Of a DNA stretch of 64,000 bases, positions 44,452 through 56,994 are shown in pieces. The number at the start of each line of letters is the position of its first letter. The stretch's first letter is position 1. Position numbers and translations under genes: made by a program. A model generated the notes under the pieces. That model did no database searches. It saw nothing but the letters and a program-made list of their open reading frames with translations, and was not told the DNA's origin. Origin of the DNA: Pseudonectria foliicola (Eukaryota > Ascomycota > Sordariomycetes > Hypocreales > Nectriaceae); the NCBI GenBank assembly GCA_003693505.1, contig QUZD01000003.1, positions 682,001 through 746,000 on the forward strand, written 5' to 3'.

Positions 44452-47400
44452 CAGCACTAAGGAACAAGGCACGGCAACGACAGAAGAAGAATGGAGGGCA
44501 AAGAGGAAGAAGAACGAAAGATGGTGGAGATGTATATGGATCGAAGTATTCTTTGCTTCTTTTCTCGGTGGGAGAGAGCCGGAAGACGTCGTGTTTCAAG
44601 AGAAGGGGTCGGGGACGTCTCGAGACCATATAGCATCATGCCGCCGGGGGACGTTGGGTCTCCTGGCACGTCCTGGCACGATGTGCACTGTGGGAACTGA
44701 ATCATGTGCACTGGGTACAGGGACCAGGGGCGGCCCCTAGCGACCAGGAACGTGCAGGACGGTGGAGCGGTGTCGAGGACTCGGAGGCTAGCGCCCGCGC
44801 TAGCCAGACGGGCTAAGAGATGGTGGCGGTACGTACAGTACGTACTGAGCATCACTGCCGGTGCGTGCTCTCTCTCACAAGTCGCAACCACCCATTGCTT
44901 AGCAGTCAAGGTGAGGTACCTTACTGTAATAGTAAGAGTTCTTCTACTCCGTACCCTACCTACCTTTCCTACCGAGCAGTCATCTGGCCTGGCAGCCAGT
45001 TGCTGCAGCGTGTCGCAGGGGCTCGCGTCACAAGAGCCAGGGACCAATCTCTCTCTCGGCATGTCCATGTGCTCTTTTGGCTCGAGAGACGCGAAGAGGC
45101 GCTGTTGCTGTTGGTCTGCTGGGAGGCTCGTGAGCTCCAGTGTTTCATCTAAGCACGCTCCGTCGTGATGGGTGCTCCAATGCGGCAAGGTTACAATCAC
45201 TTTGTAACAGGCCAACGGTGGCAATGGAACTCGACAGCAAGAGGATAGGGAATCGCTGCCCTTCTCGATGGCAACCGGGTTCCAACCCGATGCCTCGGGG
45301 CGAACGACGGTACATACGATAGTACCTTACAGTAAGCCAGACGCAGGCATCTACGCCGCCCGGTGACGACAGACTCTCTTACCCAGCAATGCAATGCCTC
45401 ACGCAGGCTGGGGGACGCGATGGGCGTGCAAGCGTACTGAGGCGAGGCGTCACCACTGCCGTCCAGCCTCGTCAACCTCACGCACAGCCAAGACGGCGAG
45501 CCAAGATGGGCAAATGGGCTACGTACTTGCCTCCCTCCTCGTCGGCGATCCCTCCCGCCCATCTGCGGCGCAAGCGGGAGAGATGCATCAGCTCGCTGTC
45601 GCAGTTGCAATCGCAGTCGCGCGCTGGAATGCGATGCATACAATCGGATTGCCGCGGTCGAGTCACGAGTTTCCCCTTTGCTCCCGCGCCCGCTCGCTCA
45701 ACACCAGCACCAACACCAAACGCCAACGCCAACGCGGCCCATCCCTCCACGTCCGCCCTTGGATAGCTAATCGTGCTCATCTACCGCGACCACCCTTTCG
45801 GATCTCCGACCTGACACTCAAACTGATCTTTTCATTACTGCTACATGACACCTACCTGCGGAACGTGGTTACGTGTGCGCGTGTGCGTCTCTGTGTGTGT
45901 GCGCTCGTGTGCCCTGCAGCTTCAATCTGCCATGTCGCACGTCAATTGTCCTCCTCTTTCTTTTGCCGGGCGGTTTTGACGGGTGTTTTTCCTTTCTTTT
46001 CTTCTTCTTCCCCTCTGCTCCATGCTCATGCTTGTCTCTGGCCAGATTCCCCTCTCATTCTGCCAGAATCGTACCTTGCATGCCTTACATAAGTGAGTCT
46101 GCGACAGGCAAGCCGGATCCACTACTATGCAGACCGGCCGGCACGACAGACGGGGATCGTGCCTTTTCCTCTTGCATCTCGAGTATTCACTCATCCTCTT
46201 GGCGCCACTCCATCGGCACTGCTTCGATGATCCTCCCATTCACCACCTAATCACTGATTAATTACGCCCTCAAGCTCGCGCCTTTGGAACCATCCATCGC
46301 GCCACATCCCACCGACTGCCACCAACTCGCCGTGGTCCAGCGGACGTGTGGCAAGCCATCATCCGCCACGACGCCTGTTGCTCTCCTCTGCTCCCCCGTC
46401 CTGTAGTCAGTATATTGCCTGCCTCGCCTTTCAAAGGTCGCAGCTGTACCTCGCCATCACTCTCAGGCATGCCCATCTTAGCTTCAAAGGTAATACATGG
46501 GTTGCTATTCCTCGCACGGGACGTTACAATCCATCTCGTGGGGGGCCTGCATGTACATACGTACTATGTTACATACGGCAGTAGCAAGAATGGAGCAGCC
46601 CCAACTGGTTGGACATGGCGATGGTTGTCAATCTGCCCTGAAGCAGACGTCTGAGCCGTCCATCAATGGATGGCCCGCACGTTGCCCGCCATCATTACGT
46701 TCATCCACCTATTCGCCCAGTCTTTTACTCACTCGCTCGCTCACTCACACGACATTCATCACCACCAGGCAGACAGGTATTTGGCGTTTTGACAAGGCAT
46801 CAGCTCCTGTAACAGAACCGTCTGCGCATGTCCTTTTCTTGCGTCCGCATTTGCTAGATTGCCGCCGCATCCTTCCATGTATTTGTCCTGCTGCTGGCGA
46901 GCCCAATGCCACATTCGGCGCCCCGCGCTGTCACCAGTGACCTATCACTGTTGAGGGATGCATCCTCATCCTCATGCCTCCCACTTGGCAACACCCACGA
47001 TGTGTGTTTCTTGCGCACCATCTCCACTCCACCTACCCACCAGCTCACGGACTCCTCGATTCCTCCATGATCAGAATCTCTGTCGGTTGCCACCACGTTT
47101 CTACTTCTCCAAGGCTGAGACAGCCCAAGTGCCGTTGTCGCCCGGAGAGCCAATAGATGAGGCAAATGCCATAAGCCCGCGCGCGGGCGAACCGCTGTGG
47201 TAAAGCAGGAGAGCATTCGCCTCGCCCTAGCGCGCGCCCGCTGCAATGGAAGGCAAAGAACCGGCAGACCAAGATGGCGCGGTATCGCTCGCCAACTCAG
47301 CAGGACAGCTTGCATGAGGCATCAGGGGTGGCCTCTGGTGTTTTTTTGTTTTTTTTTGCTCCGCTGCAGGAACTCGATGCCACTACCGATCGGGACGTTG

Positions 47401-48190
47401 TGGAATGGACGGCGATTTCCCCCTCTCCCTCCCTCCCTCCAACATTCACAGCACGTGTACGATGTACGATGCTTGACCCTTACTTACATAGTACATCTTC
47501 TATGCCATCCGAAGCGCCCACTACCGCACCTGATGCACCTGGCTAGCGGTCGATTTAGTCCGCATCGTGCTAGACTCGCCCGATGGGACCCCTGCGCTGC
47601 AAGACGGCAAACCTGAGAAGCGCCAGACCGACATTTGGTGCAGATATGTTGTGCACCCTCTTATTTTTCTCCTCACTGAGATGCCCCCCCTCCCTCCCCC
47701 TTGCTTGGCAGCGAGCCTGGCAGCGAGCCCTGGCAGACAGTGTGAAGGTATGCTCTTTCAGTCTTTTGTTGACTCTGGACATGGGCGTCCCCGTCTGTCC
47801 CCGTCTGTCTCCATCTGTCAACGACTCGGCTAGTACAACAAGGGCTCCCATCCCCTGGAGTCGCCTCATCGAACCCTCCATCCAACCCCTGCGCGGCCAG
47901 CATCTCGAGTCTCAGGTCGCCCGTTGAGAGTACCACACCCACAGAGCGAGCGGACAGGGTCGAGGTGGTGCACCGCAGATCGCGTCGCAGAGTTCGTCCA
48001 ATGTTCGCCGGCCGTGGGGTTCCTTCATTCCCCCGTCCGCTGTGCTCAGTCCGGACAAATTGCCAGTCAACAGTGCCTCAGTCGATGCATGTGCAACGCA
48101 CCCCGAATGTGATATACGACCCATCAATCCTGCCGCTTGCGAAAAAAGCTCTCGGTTACTGGCTTGCCCTCTGGCCCCTCCCTTTCTCTC

Positions 48191-48207
48191 GGGGGGGGGG
48201 GGGGGGG
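48191..48207. repeat. G17 homopolymer
   Basis: Seventeen consecutive G; length is prone to sequencing error. Confidence 0.9.
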
Positions 48208-49230
48208 TTACAACTGGCTACAGAACTATACCATTGTACAACTTAGTAACCATAGCACCTAATTGTACCACGAGGACGAATCCGTCAACGCGGTTCCGGG
48301 TCTGGGCATGGTCAAAGTCCAGCACGTTGGGCCATGCGATTGGGTTGGCGACCTCTACGCAACAGTGCCGTCCTCAAAAACCCGATGTGTGCGCCTCATT
48401 CCAAATACCACACAACGGCACAATCAGATGCACGCATGCCCAAGCGTAATCAGCATCAACGAACAGACGTCACTATTCATATTCCGAGTGCAGACATGGG
48501 TAGGTAGTATAGATTGACTGTTTATGGCGACGAGCCGTCGCTCGACATTATCGTATTGAATAATGTAAATAAAAAGTGGGTGAAAGTGGTGCGTCGCACC
48601 CACTTTGGACAACGACTATGGCGTCATGGCTTTGTCGGAGTGCTGCTGCGGCGGAAGCTCCCCCCCACAGTCCAAAACGGTTGCAGGTCCAAAGGTCCTT
48701 TCTCGCGGGCAACTCCTGTGGCGTCAGACCCATTCCTCCAAGCCACGATCGTTTGCGCCACCAGCCACGATTCTGCTCCAGCACGGCGGCTTCACTCAGC
48801 CCGGCCCGTGGCTTAGCCGCTCGCGTTTGGGCATCTTGACTTTGCAAGCAGACATAGCGCTGACCCCTGTTTCTAAAATTGACTGCTCCTGAGGCTGGTG
48901 GCTAGCCACAGGCACCCTCGTAGGCAGAGTTTACGCCCAAATGGACCGTTTGACCGACTACTGTGTACAATGCCCTCCTGCAATAGGTTTCGGTGACATC
49001 CTCCGTCCGAGTGCGAGAGGCCAGGGAGCCTCGGTTTCTGTTGGCGCCGTCTTCAACTCGAAGTGTGCCAGACGGTTGCAGAGTTGGTCCCTTCCAAGTA
49101 GGTACAATAACTTGTGTGGTCGTGAAGCCGCCAGCAAGGTCAGGTGCTTGCAGCTGGTTGGCGCCTGCAGCTGGGAAAGCGCAGGCGCAGGTGGTGTTCA
49201 GCCGCCAGGCAGCAGCAGCCAGAGGCTGGT

Positions 49231-49293
49231 CCAATCAGCAGGCCTGGACCCGCAATTACACCGCCTGGCAGAATCCGCGAGAGCTCTATAAAA
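49231..49293 (+). promoter_or_regulatory. CCAAT + TATAAAA core promoter without an assigned gene
   Basis: CCAAT lies at 49231-49235 and TATAAAA at 49287-49293, 52 bp later. A CT-rich stretch (CTCTCTTTTATACTTTTC and TCCTTTCTCTCTTC) follows at 49308-49345, where a start site would be expected. This spacing is that of a strong RNA polymerase II promoter. No conserved coding sequence follows within 2 kb that I can recognise. Confidence 0.5.
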
Positions 49294-52200
49294 CACGGCC
49301 GACGCACCTCTCTTTTATACTTTTCTTCCTTTCTCTCTTCATACTTACCTTGTTCAGAGCCACCCCAGATCAAGATTCGGGGGGTTCAGTCTAGAATACC
49401 TGCATTGCACATCGCGGAGTCGTTCTATGCTCTATTGTCCTTCGGGGCCATAGTGGGCGGAATTTTTGATTTCACACTCTCATTTTCATTGTGGTATCCA
49501 GCTTTATGCTGGGTCACGAAGAAGATGTGTGTTTGTGGTTCGAGATTGACCTATCCATGCTCTGTGGCCTGCGTCCAGTATGTCACTGGGTATCACTTTA
49601 TGCGTGTCCATTTGTTGTCACCTCTTGATGTGATTATCTTGCGGAGTGGCGGTTGTTCCCTTTTGTACTTTTCAAAGTTGGTGATAGACCACCCAGGTAA
49701 CCATGTCCCAAGGCATGGTGATTAGCAACCAGCGGAGAAGATGGACGTCGTATTGCAGGGCCTCTGCGGCTTGGCGAGCGAGCGGCATTATTCTCTAGCT
49801 CACGTATTGCTTCTTTCAATCACGTCCCAAAGAAACAACCGGGCTCACCTCGTGCTCCTGCGTCTAATTGGAAACGAATCCTGCTCATGTCCGAGCTTTC
49901 AAATCTCCATGCTGCCGACCGACGCGCAGAGTTGCTCCCTGCATATCAATTCATGTCTTTTGCTTTTTGCTTTTGCTCCTCTCGACATTCCGTGCATAAA
50001 CGTCTCGGCCCGCGGGCATCCCGGACCATTGATTTTTGCCTTCCAACACGCGCGTGGAGGGAGACGTACTTGACACAGACACCATACAACGCGCGTGTGC
50101 CCGTCGCGATCCTCTCTGTGCCTCTTCGTGTCGAGATTTCAAGGGGCGGAGCTGCGAGACTGGCTGCGCTGAGGGCGGCTCCAAAGGGGTGAGCGAGACC
50201 ATTTCCCACAGGCCCGGGAGATGGAGATCGCCGGCAGGGAGCAAAGCCATGGTTGATGATGCAAAAAGCAAGAGAGGCATCCTTCCTGGCATGGTTTCCC
50301 ACAGCCGCATGGCGATGGCGAAGAAAGCATACAGTAGACTGCTATACTGTACGAATGATGAACTGCAGCTGGCAGCCCTCCTCAACTGCGCCTTTCCGTT
50401 GCGTGGCTCTCCGGAGAGCCAAGGCTTCCCACCTTGACTCAGCCGCCGGACGCTTGAAGCTGACGACTGCAGATCAGATGGCACTACTCCGTCATGGCTG
50501 TGTGTGCTTTCTCATCACTCCATGTATGTATCACAGACTCTACAGGACGGGATGGTGCGCGCAGACCAACGCACCCCGATCAAGGCGAATCGGGTTGAGC
50601 ACGGGGACTGTCATGATCGAGGAGCGATGTGTGGCTGATGGGTAACTCGGGGGTTAGTAGGCCGCTGCGCCTAGCCACCCGACTGCTGCTATTGCTATTC
50701 CTGGCCTCGTATCGTATTCTCTCACCAACACTATACTATACCTCCATAGTGCTGGGCCAGATTCTGCGAGCTCTCTACTGTATGTATTGTATCCTTTGTG
50801 ACCCACATCGGCATCGGCGAGGCACGCCGGGCCCGGGATGCGTTGGCGATTGACAGTGGCCCAACCTCTCGTCTCGTTCTGGGCAGATCCCTGGTCCTAT
50901 CCGGCCTGTGTCCAGACTAACTGTGTGGGCAGCACCCATCAGTTGGACGATTTCCAGGTTTGTTCTGGGCAGAACGAGGCTGAGCTCTGGGAGGAGTTGT
51001 GGACCAACATGGGCAGATGTCTTTACTGTAGGGTCTATATGGTGATCTGTATAGGGTTGGACGTCGAAAACGCCCTATCCCGAGGTGGGGGTCCTTGCAG
51101 CGAGCGTTATCGCAAGGTGAAGAAGGCAGGCAGCACGTGGTGCCCAAGCATCGCAGACCCATCGTTGCACATGGCAAAACCTCCCCAGCCATCGCGATAT
51201 GTATCTGCGATCCACCTTCCAGCCCCTCGTGCCATCGTCATCTATTGTTAACCTGTACATACCTACATACCGATATGCATGGAAGAAGCACGGACAAGAC
51301 CATGTCAACTCCGCCAACATCGTATGTAGACAAGTATACGGATGCAAGAGTGCTCGTTCGTCCACACGCGTCTTGCGTGTCCCATCGCCGCAGACTCCAG
51401 CAACCGCCGGCCACGTCAGGCTCAGGCTGCGAAGCTACTGTACGGTGTCGGTCCATGTGGAGAAGCTGGAGCTGCACTACAGGTTCCAGTATCCAGAGTT
51501 GCTGGCTTCCCGCCCAACTACAGTTGGGTACTTGGGCTGATGTCGGAACATCTCCCAAAGAAGATCAAGTGCAGTTGTAGCGTGGTGTAATGCTGCGTCA
51601 AGTCCACCAAGAGGGCGCCGCGACCGTTCACTCACGTCACGGGATATACCACAGACAAGACTGTTCCTTGGCCCTGCAACCACCCCATCCTAAACACCTC
51701 TGCAACCATCTCGGGTTTCCCATATGCGTTGTCCAACCAAAATCCAGCAGGGACCCCCTTCCAAGACTCGACAGCGTTGCATCAGGGCTTGCTTCAGTCC
51801 AGGGTAGACCCCTCTCCCTCGCTGCAAGCCGAGACGTCATTGCCTCAATTGACATCACTCCCATAAGCTGGTAGGAAACGGTGGCATTTCTCCAGCCTGT
51901 ATAGCATCAGCGTTGATCTGCCCGCCTCGCCAACAATACAGGTTGTTACCCTGGCTTCGCAGACCCTGCGGGAGGTGATATCACACAGTATTCTGGCAGT
52001 GGCGAGCCTCCAAAGATACTTGTCGCCCGACTACAGCAGCAGCTGACAGGGAAGAGGAATGCCAACGTGCATTCCTGCCTTCGCCAGGCCCATGAGTACC
52101 TACAGCAGATAGTCACAGCAGCAGTCCCATGCACTCACTGAATGATTCGCATTGTGTGTGATCGCGGGTGAGTTTAATCTGCCCAAACATGGGGGATATT

Positions 52201-52577
52201 GCCAGTCGCCTCAGTCAACAACTGCCAGGCCCTCTCACAAACCGTCCAGCCTTTCATTCTTGTTGCTATACCTCCCCGTGTCTGGCACGCTACTCCAACC
52301 CGAGATAACGAGAGCCTCCGTCTTGAAGATATGTCTGATATTCATACGCTTGAAATGATTTCTCCCACGCTGCAGGCGCGGAACGCACCAAAATTCACAA
52401 GACAATATAGGGCTACCCGTACCCGTACCATGGTAGGTAGGTAGGCAATGCAAGGAAGAGGGCGCAAAAAAAGGACTGAAAAGAAAGGAGCAAAGGGGGA
52501 ATACATTTTGTCATTACCATTTAATCGGCCCTGTAACCAGCCAGTCTGCCAAATTGTTCTTGTAGAAATATACATCA

Positions 52578-54504
52578 TCACCAGAGCTCACGATTGCCTC
52601 GCACTTCTCCACCGCTGCTTTGTGGTCTCCATGAAGAGCCGGGGAAGTCGTCCTTGAGAACCCCGCCAGACTCCATCGGTGGGATAGCCAAAAAGGCACC
52701 AGAGCCGTTGCCGACCATGATGCTCCGCCTGGCCTCACCCCTATCCCACCCATGACCAGTCACATCGGCCGCGAGCCCGTAGCTGCTGACCGGACGCCGT
52801 GATGGAGCAGCAGATGTTAAGAAAGGATCGACCCGGGCAAAGTTCCATTTGCCAAACTCGTCGCTCTTGGTGAAGACCTCGAGCGTGTGCGTTGGGGGCG
52901 CTGCATTGACCCCTCCTCGAGCAAAAGGGTTGTTGGAGCTTAGACGCTTGCGTTCCGGCGTATGGGAGATGGGTCGTTGGGGAGCGAATGGAGGAAGGTG
53001 ATTTGCGCCGGCAGGTGACAGGTGCATCCCAGGAGTCGACTTCTTGTTGGAGCTGCTTGAGATGGATCGGATGTGACCACCGGCAAAGGAAGCGTTGGGA
53101 GGAGGAAGCCCTTGAAGCTGGTCGGGGAACGTATCGTCGCATACATAGAGCCGTCGCAGGTTGGGGAGGCCGCCACAGAGAATGGACTGTGCCAGGTAGG
53201 TGTAGTAACCCGATGTGACGTTGGAGAAGGGGCCCCCAGAAGAAGCTCCGGAGATTTCGAATCGCAAAGTCTCAAGCGACCTGTGTGCCAGAGTACGGAG
53301 GCCTGGGGTGTTGGGGAAGGCGTCGGCGATATTTGACTGAATGGCTAGCGTCTTGAGCGATGAGGCCATGGTCAGAATTTCTTGCAAGCTTGAGGGATGG
53401 ACAGCTGTGTCCTTCAAGGTAAGAACCCTGAGCGATTCTTGCGTTTCCAGCCAAGCAAGGTACTCGACAAGTCCCCGTACCGTCACATGAGGCGCATCTT
53501 TCAGCACAAGCTCCTTGAGAGGTGGCAAGGTGGGCAGTCCATCGGCAGAAGAAAGCACTTCGTCGGAAAAGGCAGTTGTACCAGAGACCTTGAGCGCTTG
53601 CAGATGACCCAAGGCCCCTAGCACAGCTCTGATGGTAGTAGGATCGATGTTGAGATCATTGAGCTCGAGCACCTCCAACCGCGGCCAAATCCGACCTGAA
53701 GCTAGCATAGCAAAGCTCCGTTCGGATCCTCCGACATATGTCATCTTGCGTAGGTTGGGGCATCGGGCCTGGACCTCGAGACGGAGAATCGCATAGTGCG
53801 GGTCATCGGAGAACATACCCTCAGGAAGGTCTACGTAGTGGAGGTTGGGAAGGACGGCTATAGTCTGTGCAAGCTCGACTTGACATGATTCTCGCAGCAT
53901 GTAAGGAATCTTGAGATATTGCACGATCTTCCCTAGGCGAGTTGGATCGTCGCGGACAGTACGGCGCAGAAGGCGGAGGCGGGCCTGAGCCGTGTCTTCG
54001 GGGATTCCGTTGCGCTCAAATCGATGCGTCTTCTTGCGCCTCTCGGCGAGCCATGCCTCTCGGGGGCAGTAATGAACAGGGTCTATGCGGATGCTATGAT
54101 AGCTGGGAGAGGCAAACGAGGTTAGAAACGGGAGTGTGCGTATCCAGAGGCTGTCGCCACCAAACTTACAGGAGCTTGACAGCACTTGGGCGCCAGGCAC
54201 GGCAAACCTGAGTGCAGTGTGATAGGTCGCGCACATCGCATAGCATGCAGCCGCCGTCGATGGCGCTGCCCTCGCAAGAATCATAGCTTTCATCGCGCGA
54301 GTGTGGGCAGACAAAGGTAAAGATGCGATCAAGAACGCGGGCGGGGAGGTGTTCGAGAAGCTGGGCGGAGCGGAAGGTGGGTGCAGAGTGCAGGGGTGCG
54401 GCATCGGGGCGAAACTCATCTGAGAAGGATGAAATGGACGAGTCGTGCTTGTGCTTCTCCTTTTCTTTCTTGTGGCCTTTGCTGCGCCTAAAGAGGAATC
54501 TCAT
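52578..54504 (-). CDS. F-box and leucine-rich-repeat protein
   Basis: Probable substrate receptor of an SCF ubiquitin ligase. Exons: 54504-54170 and 54102-52578, giving 619 aa. A basic, Lys-rich N-terminus (RRSKGHKKEKEKHKH) precedes the F-box at about residues 45-115: LLEHLPARVLDRIFTFV, then LSHCTQVCRAWRPSAVKLLYHS, with the intron inside its last helix. A run of leucine-rich repeats follows, for example LEVLELNDLNI, LQALKVSGT, LKELVLKDAP, LRVLTLKDTAV and LKTLAIQSN. Residues after about 450 are Ser/Pro-rich and disordered (HIRSISSSSNKK, ERKRLSSNNPF). The insertion of about 20 residues with CMLCD inside the F-box is unusual but seems genuine, since the frame is open. Substrate unknown. I chose the first ATG (MRFLFRRSK) of the frame. 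Confidence 0.88.
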
Positions 54505-54884
54505 GACGGGCGATGTGGTGGGCGAGTGTGAGGGAGGTTCGAGGGAGGGAGGGAGCGCGCAATTGACCGACGGGCTGGCACTCTATGAGCCGTTTGACGG
54601 CGGAGGTATGAGTAGAGGAGGAGCGAAGTCGAGAAAGGCCTAGTCGAAAGGCTGGCGGCGGTCGGATCGAAGAGGAAGCGAACGAAAAGAAGGGGCGAGG
54701 CGGAGAGAAAGAGGCGAGCTGGCTAGAGGAGAGTCGCAAGTTGTCAGTGAGTCTTGCTTTGTTGGTAATCGAGGTACAGTAGCACGCGGCAGCACATACC
54801 TGTACCTGCAGCTGCTTGGCGACCAGTTTGTTAATGTTGGAGGGCAAGCTGGGGAAGGGAACAGTCAAAAGTTGAGGTATGGCA

Positions 54885-54960
54885 AGGAGAGGCGAAAAGA
54901 AGCGAGGCGAGAAAAGACGAAGCGAGAAAAGACGAAGCGAGAAAAGACGAGACGAGGCGA
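54885..54960. repeat. GAAAAGACGAAGCGA tandem array
   Basis: Three near-perfect units of AAGCGAGAAAAGACG flanked by degenerate copies (GAGGCGA, GACGAGGCGA), in the probable 5' leader of the F-box gene. Confidence 0.9.
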
Positions 54961-55151
54961 GGTGGTGGTGTAAATGAGGAAGTAGGTGGTGGGCTGCTCT
55001 TTCGGCCGGGGAACTAGTCCGGAGGAGAACAGTAGGGCAGGTGCTACCTTGGGGTATGATGAACGGCACCTACCATGTAGATGGCCCTGAATGGCCCTGA
55101 ATGGGGCTCCGAGCTCCACTGCTGCGAGGCAGGCAACAGGTACCTGGCATG

Positions 55152-55241
55152 TCTGTGCGTGTGTGCGTGTGTATGTGTGTGTACGGATCCAATACCTAGG
55201 TACCTTACCTAGGTAGGTACCTCTAGGTAGGTATGTACCTT
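55152..55241. repeat. GT-rich tract followed by CCTAGGTAGGTACC array
   Basis: GTGTGCGTGTGTATGTG runs into ACCTAGGTACC, TTACCTAGGTAGGTACC and CTCTAGGTAGGTATG. It is the densest copy of this element family in the window. Confidence 0.9.
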
Positions 55242-55490
55242 ATGGATCACAGTAGCTGCAGAGGGAGCAATATCCGGTAGGGTACCTAGGAAAGGGAATC
55301 CCAACAGGCGCAGTGCATCTGGCAGACCAGGTCCCCTGTGATCGCTGCCTTTGCTCCCAATCCTACATCGGGATACACTCTTGCCGTACAGATTACAGCA
55401 CGATGCTACGCTGGCCGGCTGGTACCAAGAAATATCTCCTACTGTGGTAATGACGTCCTAGCGGTAGGTAGGTACCTACTGTACTAAACT

Positions 55491-55505
55491 GCGCGCGCGC
55501 GCGCG
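55491..55505. repeat. Alternating GC run
   Basis: Seven GC units (GCGCGCGCGCGCGCG), a sequence able to adopt Z-DNA. Confidence 0.9.
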
Positions 55506-56966
55506 GGTGCACGCACTTGGCGCTGGCTCTGGCGCTCTTTTGCTGTGGCAGCCAAAATTCCCTTGCCGGTGATTGGCTGGCTTCCCCAGCCGCCAGGGGC
55601 CTTTTCAGGGGTCGTCGGGCGTGTGCCCCACAGCGAGTTTGCAAGTTGCAACAGCTTCGCTTCCATCCGTCATTCCAGGGCCTTTTGGGGGCTTCTTCTC
55701 GCTGTTCTGTCTTCTCTCGCTATTTTGCCCGTTCTAATCTGTACCCATATCCCATCCCGCCACGCCTGCTCCTCCTTTCCCTCCCCCACAGTCTGGGGCT
55801 GACTGGCGCTTCTGGCATCCATTCGGCCACTGGACTCTGACGAGCCTTGTGATGGCTTCCAGCTGCGGGGCGTCCTTTGTTCCATTCGTCTCTCTTTGAT
55901 CTCACGCCTTGCAGCGAGCTGTTAGCCGCTGGCGAATAGCCAATCGTCGCCACCCCCTCCCCTGATTGGAACCGCTGGGGGGGCGCCCATCACCAACGCC
56001 GCCATCTGGGTCTCTTCCCCTTTTCCTCCCCCAGCCCGATTTAGCACCCAGTGACGACAGCTGAGGTCATGGTGGCCCAGGCACGCACTCACCAGTGCCG
56101 ACAGGGCATCGGATACACATACAGATTATATAGGTATAGTAGCTTGTTCTTTGCTGCGTTGCAACCGCAATATCAAACGCGTTATATGGCGGCTAGACAC
56201 AGGGGAGGGGTCCAAGCCACGGGATCCGTCATTGGCCAATGGGAGAGGAACTCCTTGTGCAGTCCACGCCGGGTGTACAGATTACACTCTGTACTTCCAA
56301 CAGTTACAGCACCTAACCTCATGATACCTACATGTACATGACAACGACAATCCATCAAAGCTGCCTTGTCCAACGTGGCGTGGCTTTCGTGGTTCCTAGT
56401 CGCGCGTCACCCCGCAAATTCAAGACAAAAGGATGGCCAAAGAGACACACGCACGAGCATCAAGATGGGCATCAGCACAAGGCTTCATAGGCTCTGGAGA
56501 GCACAAAGAGGCCAGCCAGAGAGAGAGAGAGAGGCTGGGTCCCTTAGGCTGCTTCGATCCCTTGGGTCGCAGAAGACGCCGGGCGAAGTCCGCCCTTGTC
56601 CGGGCTGCATTGCATATTGCATCTCCACGTTCCTTGGTTCCCACACGAGCCCCCTTCATCAATGCGCCGCCCATCATGACTTTGCTGTGTTTCGCCAAGC
56701 TCTCTTTCAGTGGGGAGGCCAGTCAATCACTGGTAATCACTGGTCTGAGCACACTAGTCCCTACGGGTTAGTCTCCCAGCTCCGTCATGCTCATGCCCAG
56801 GGCTCCGTGATGCCTCGCGGTTTGTTTCGGCCATGCGTACCTTGCCTACCAATCTGTACATACCTAGGTACGCGAGTTATGTACCGGTGAGCAATGCCAT
56901 CACATGGGCGCCTCATGGCCCATCTTTCTCATCGTCCATGCAGCTTCAATCTGCATCTTGTATCAC

Positions 56967-56994
56967 TCACACACACACACACACACGCGCGCGC
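56967..56994. repeat. AC / GC dinucleotide microsatellite
   Basis: CACACACACACACACACACG changes into CGCGCGCGC without interruption; both parts alternate purine and pyrimidine. Confidence 0.92.

Larger units (their letters stand above)
44244..52577. other. 8.3-kb region without a supported gene
   Basis: The first part (44244-45000) is the leader and promoter of the gene at 43002-44243, with TGTAGC repeats and a TACTCCGTA word at 44945. Beyond that, no protein family, tRNA or transposon is recognisable. Visible elements are a CCAAT plus TATA core promoter (49231-49293), a G17 run (48191-48207), tandem CCCCGTCTGT units (about 47790-47812) and a GGTAGGTAGGTAGG array at 52428-52446. Frames up to 232 codons exist but overlap in several phases and carry no motif. 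Non-coding transcription is possible. Confidence 0.55.

Noticed and set aside
45394..46092. 232-codon plus-strand frame
   Set aside because: Low-complexity and Cys-rich without pattern, overlapping other frames; no signal peptide or domain.
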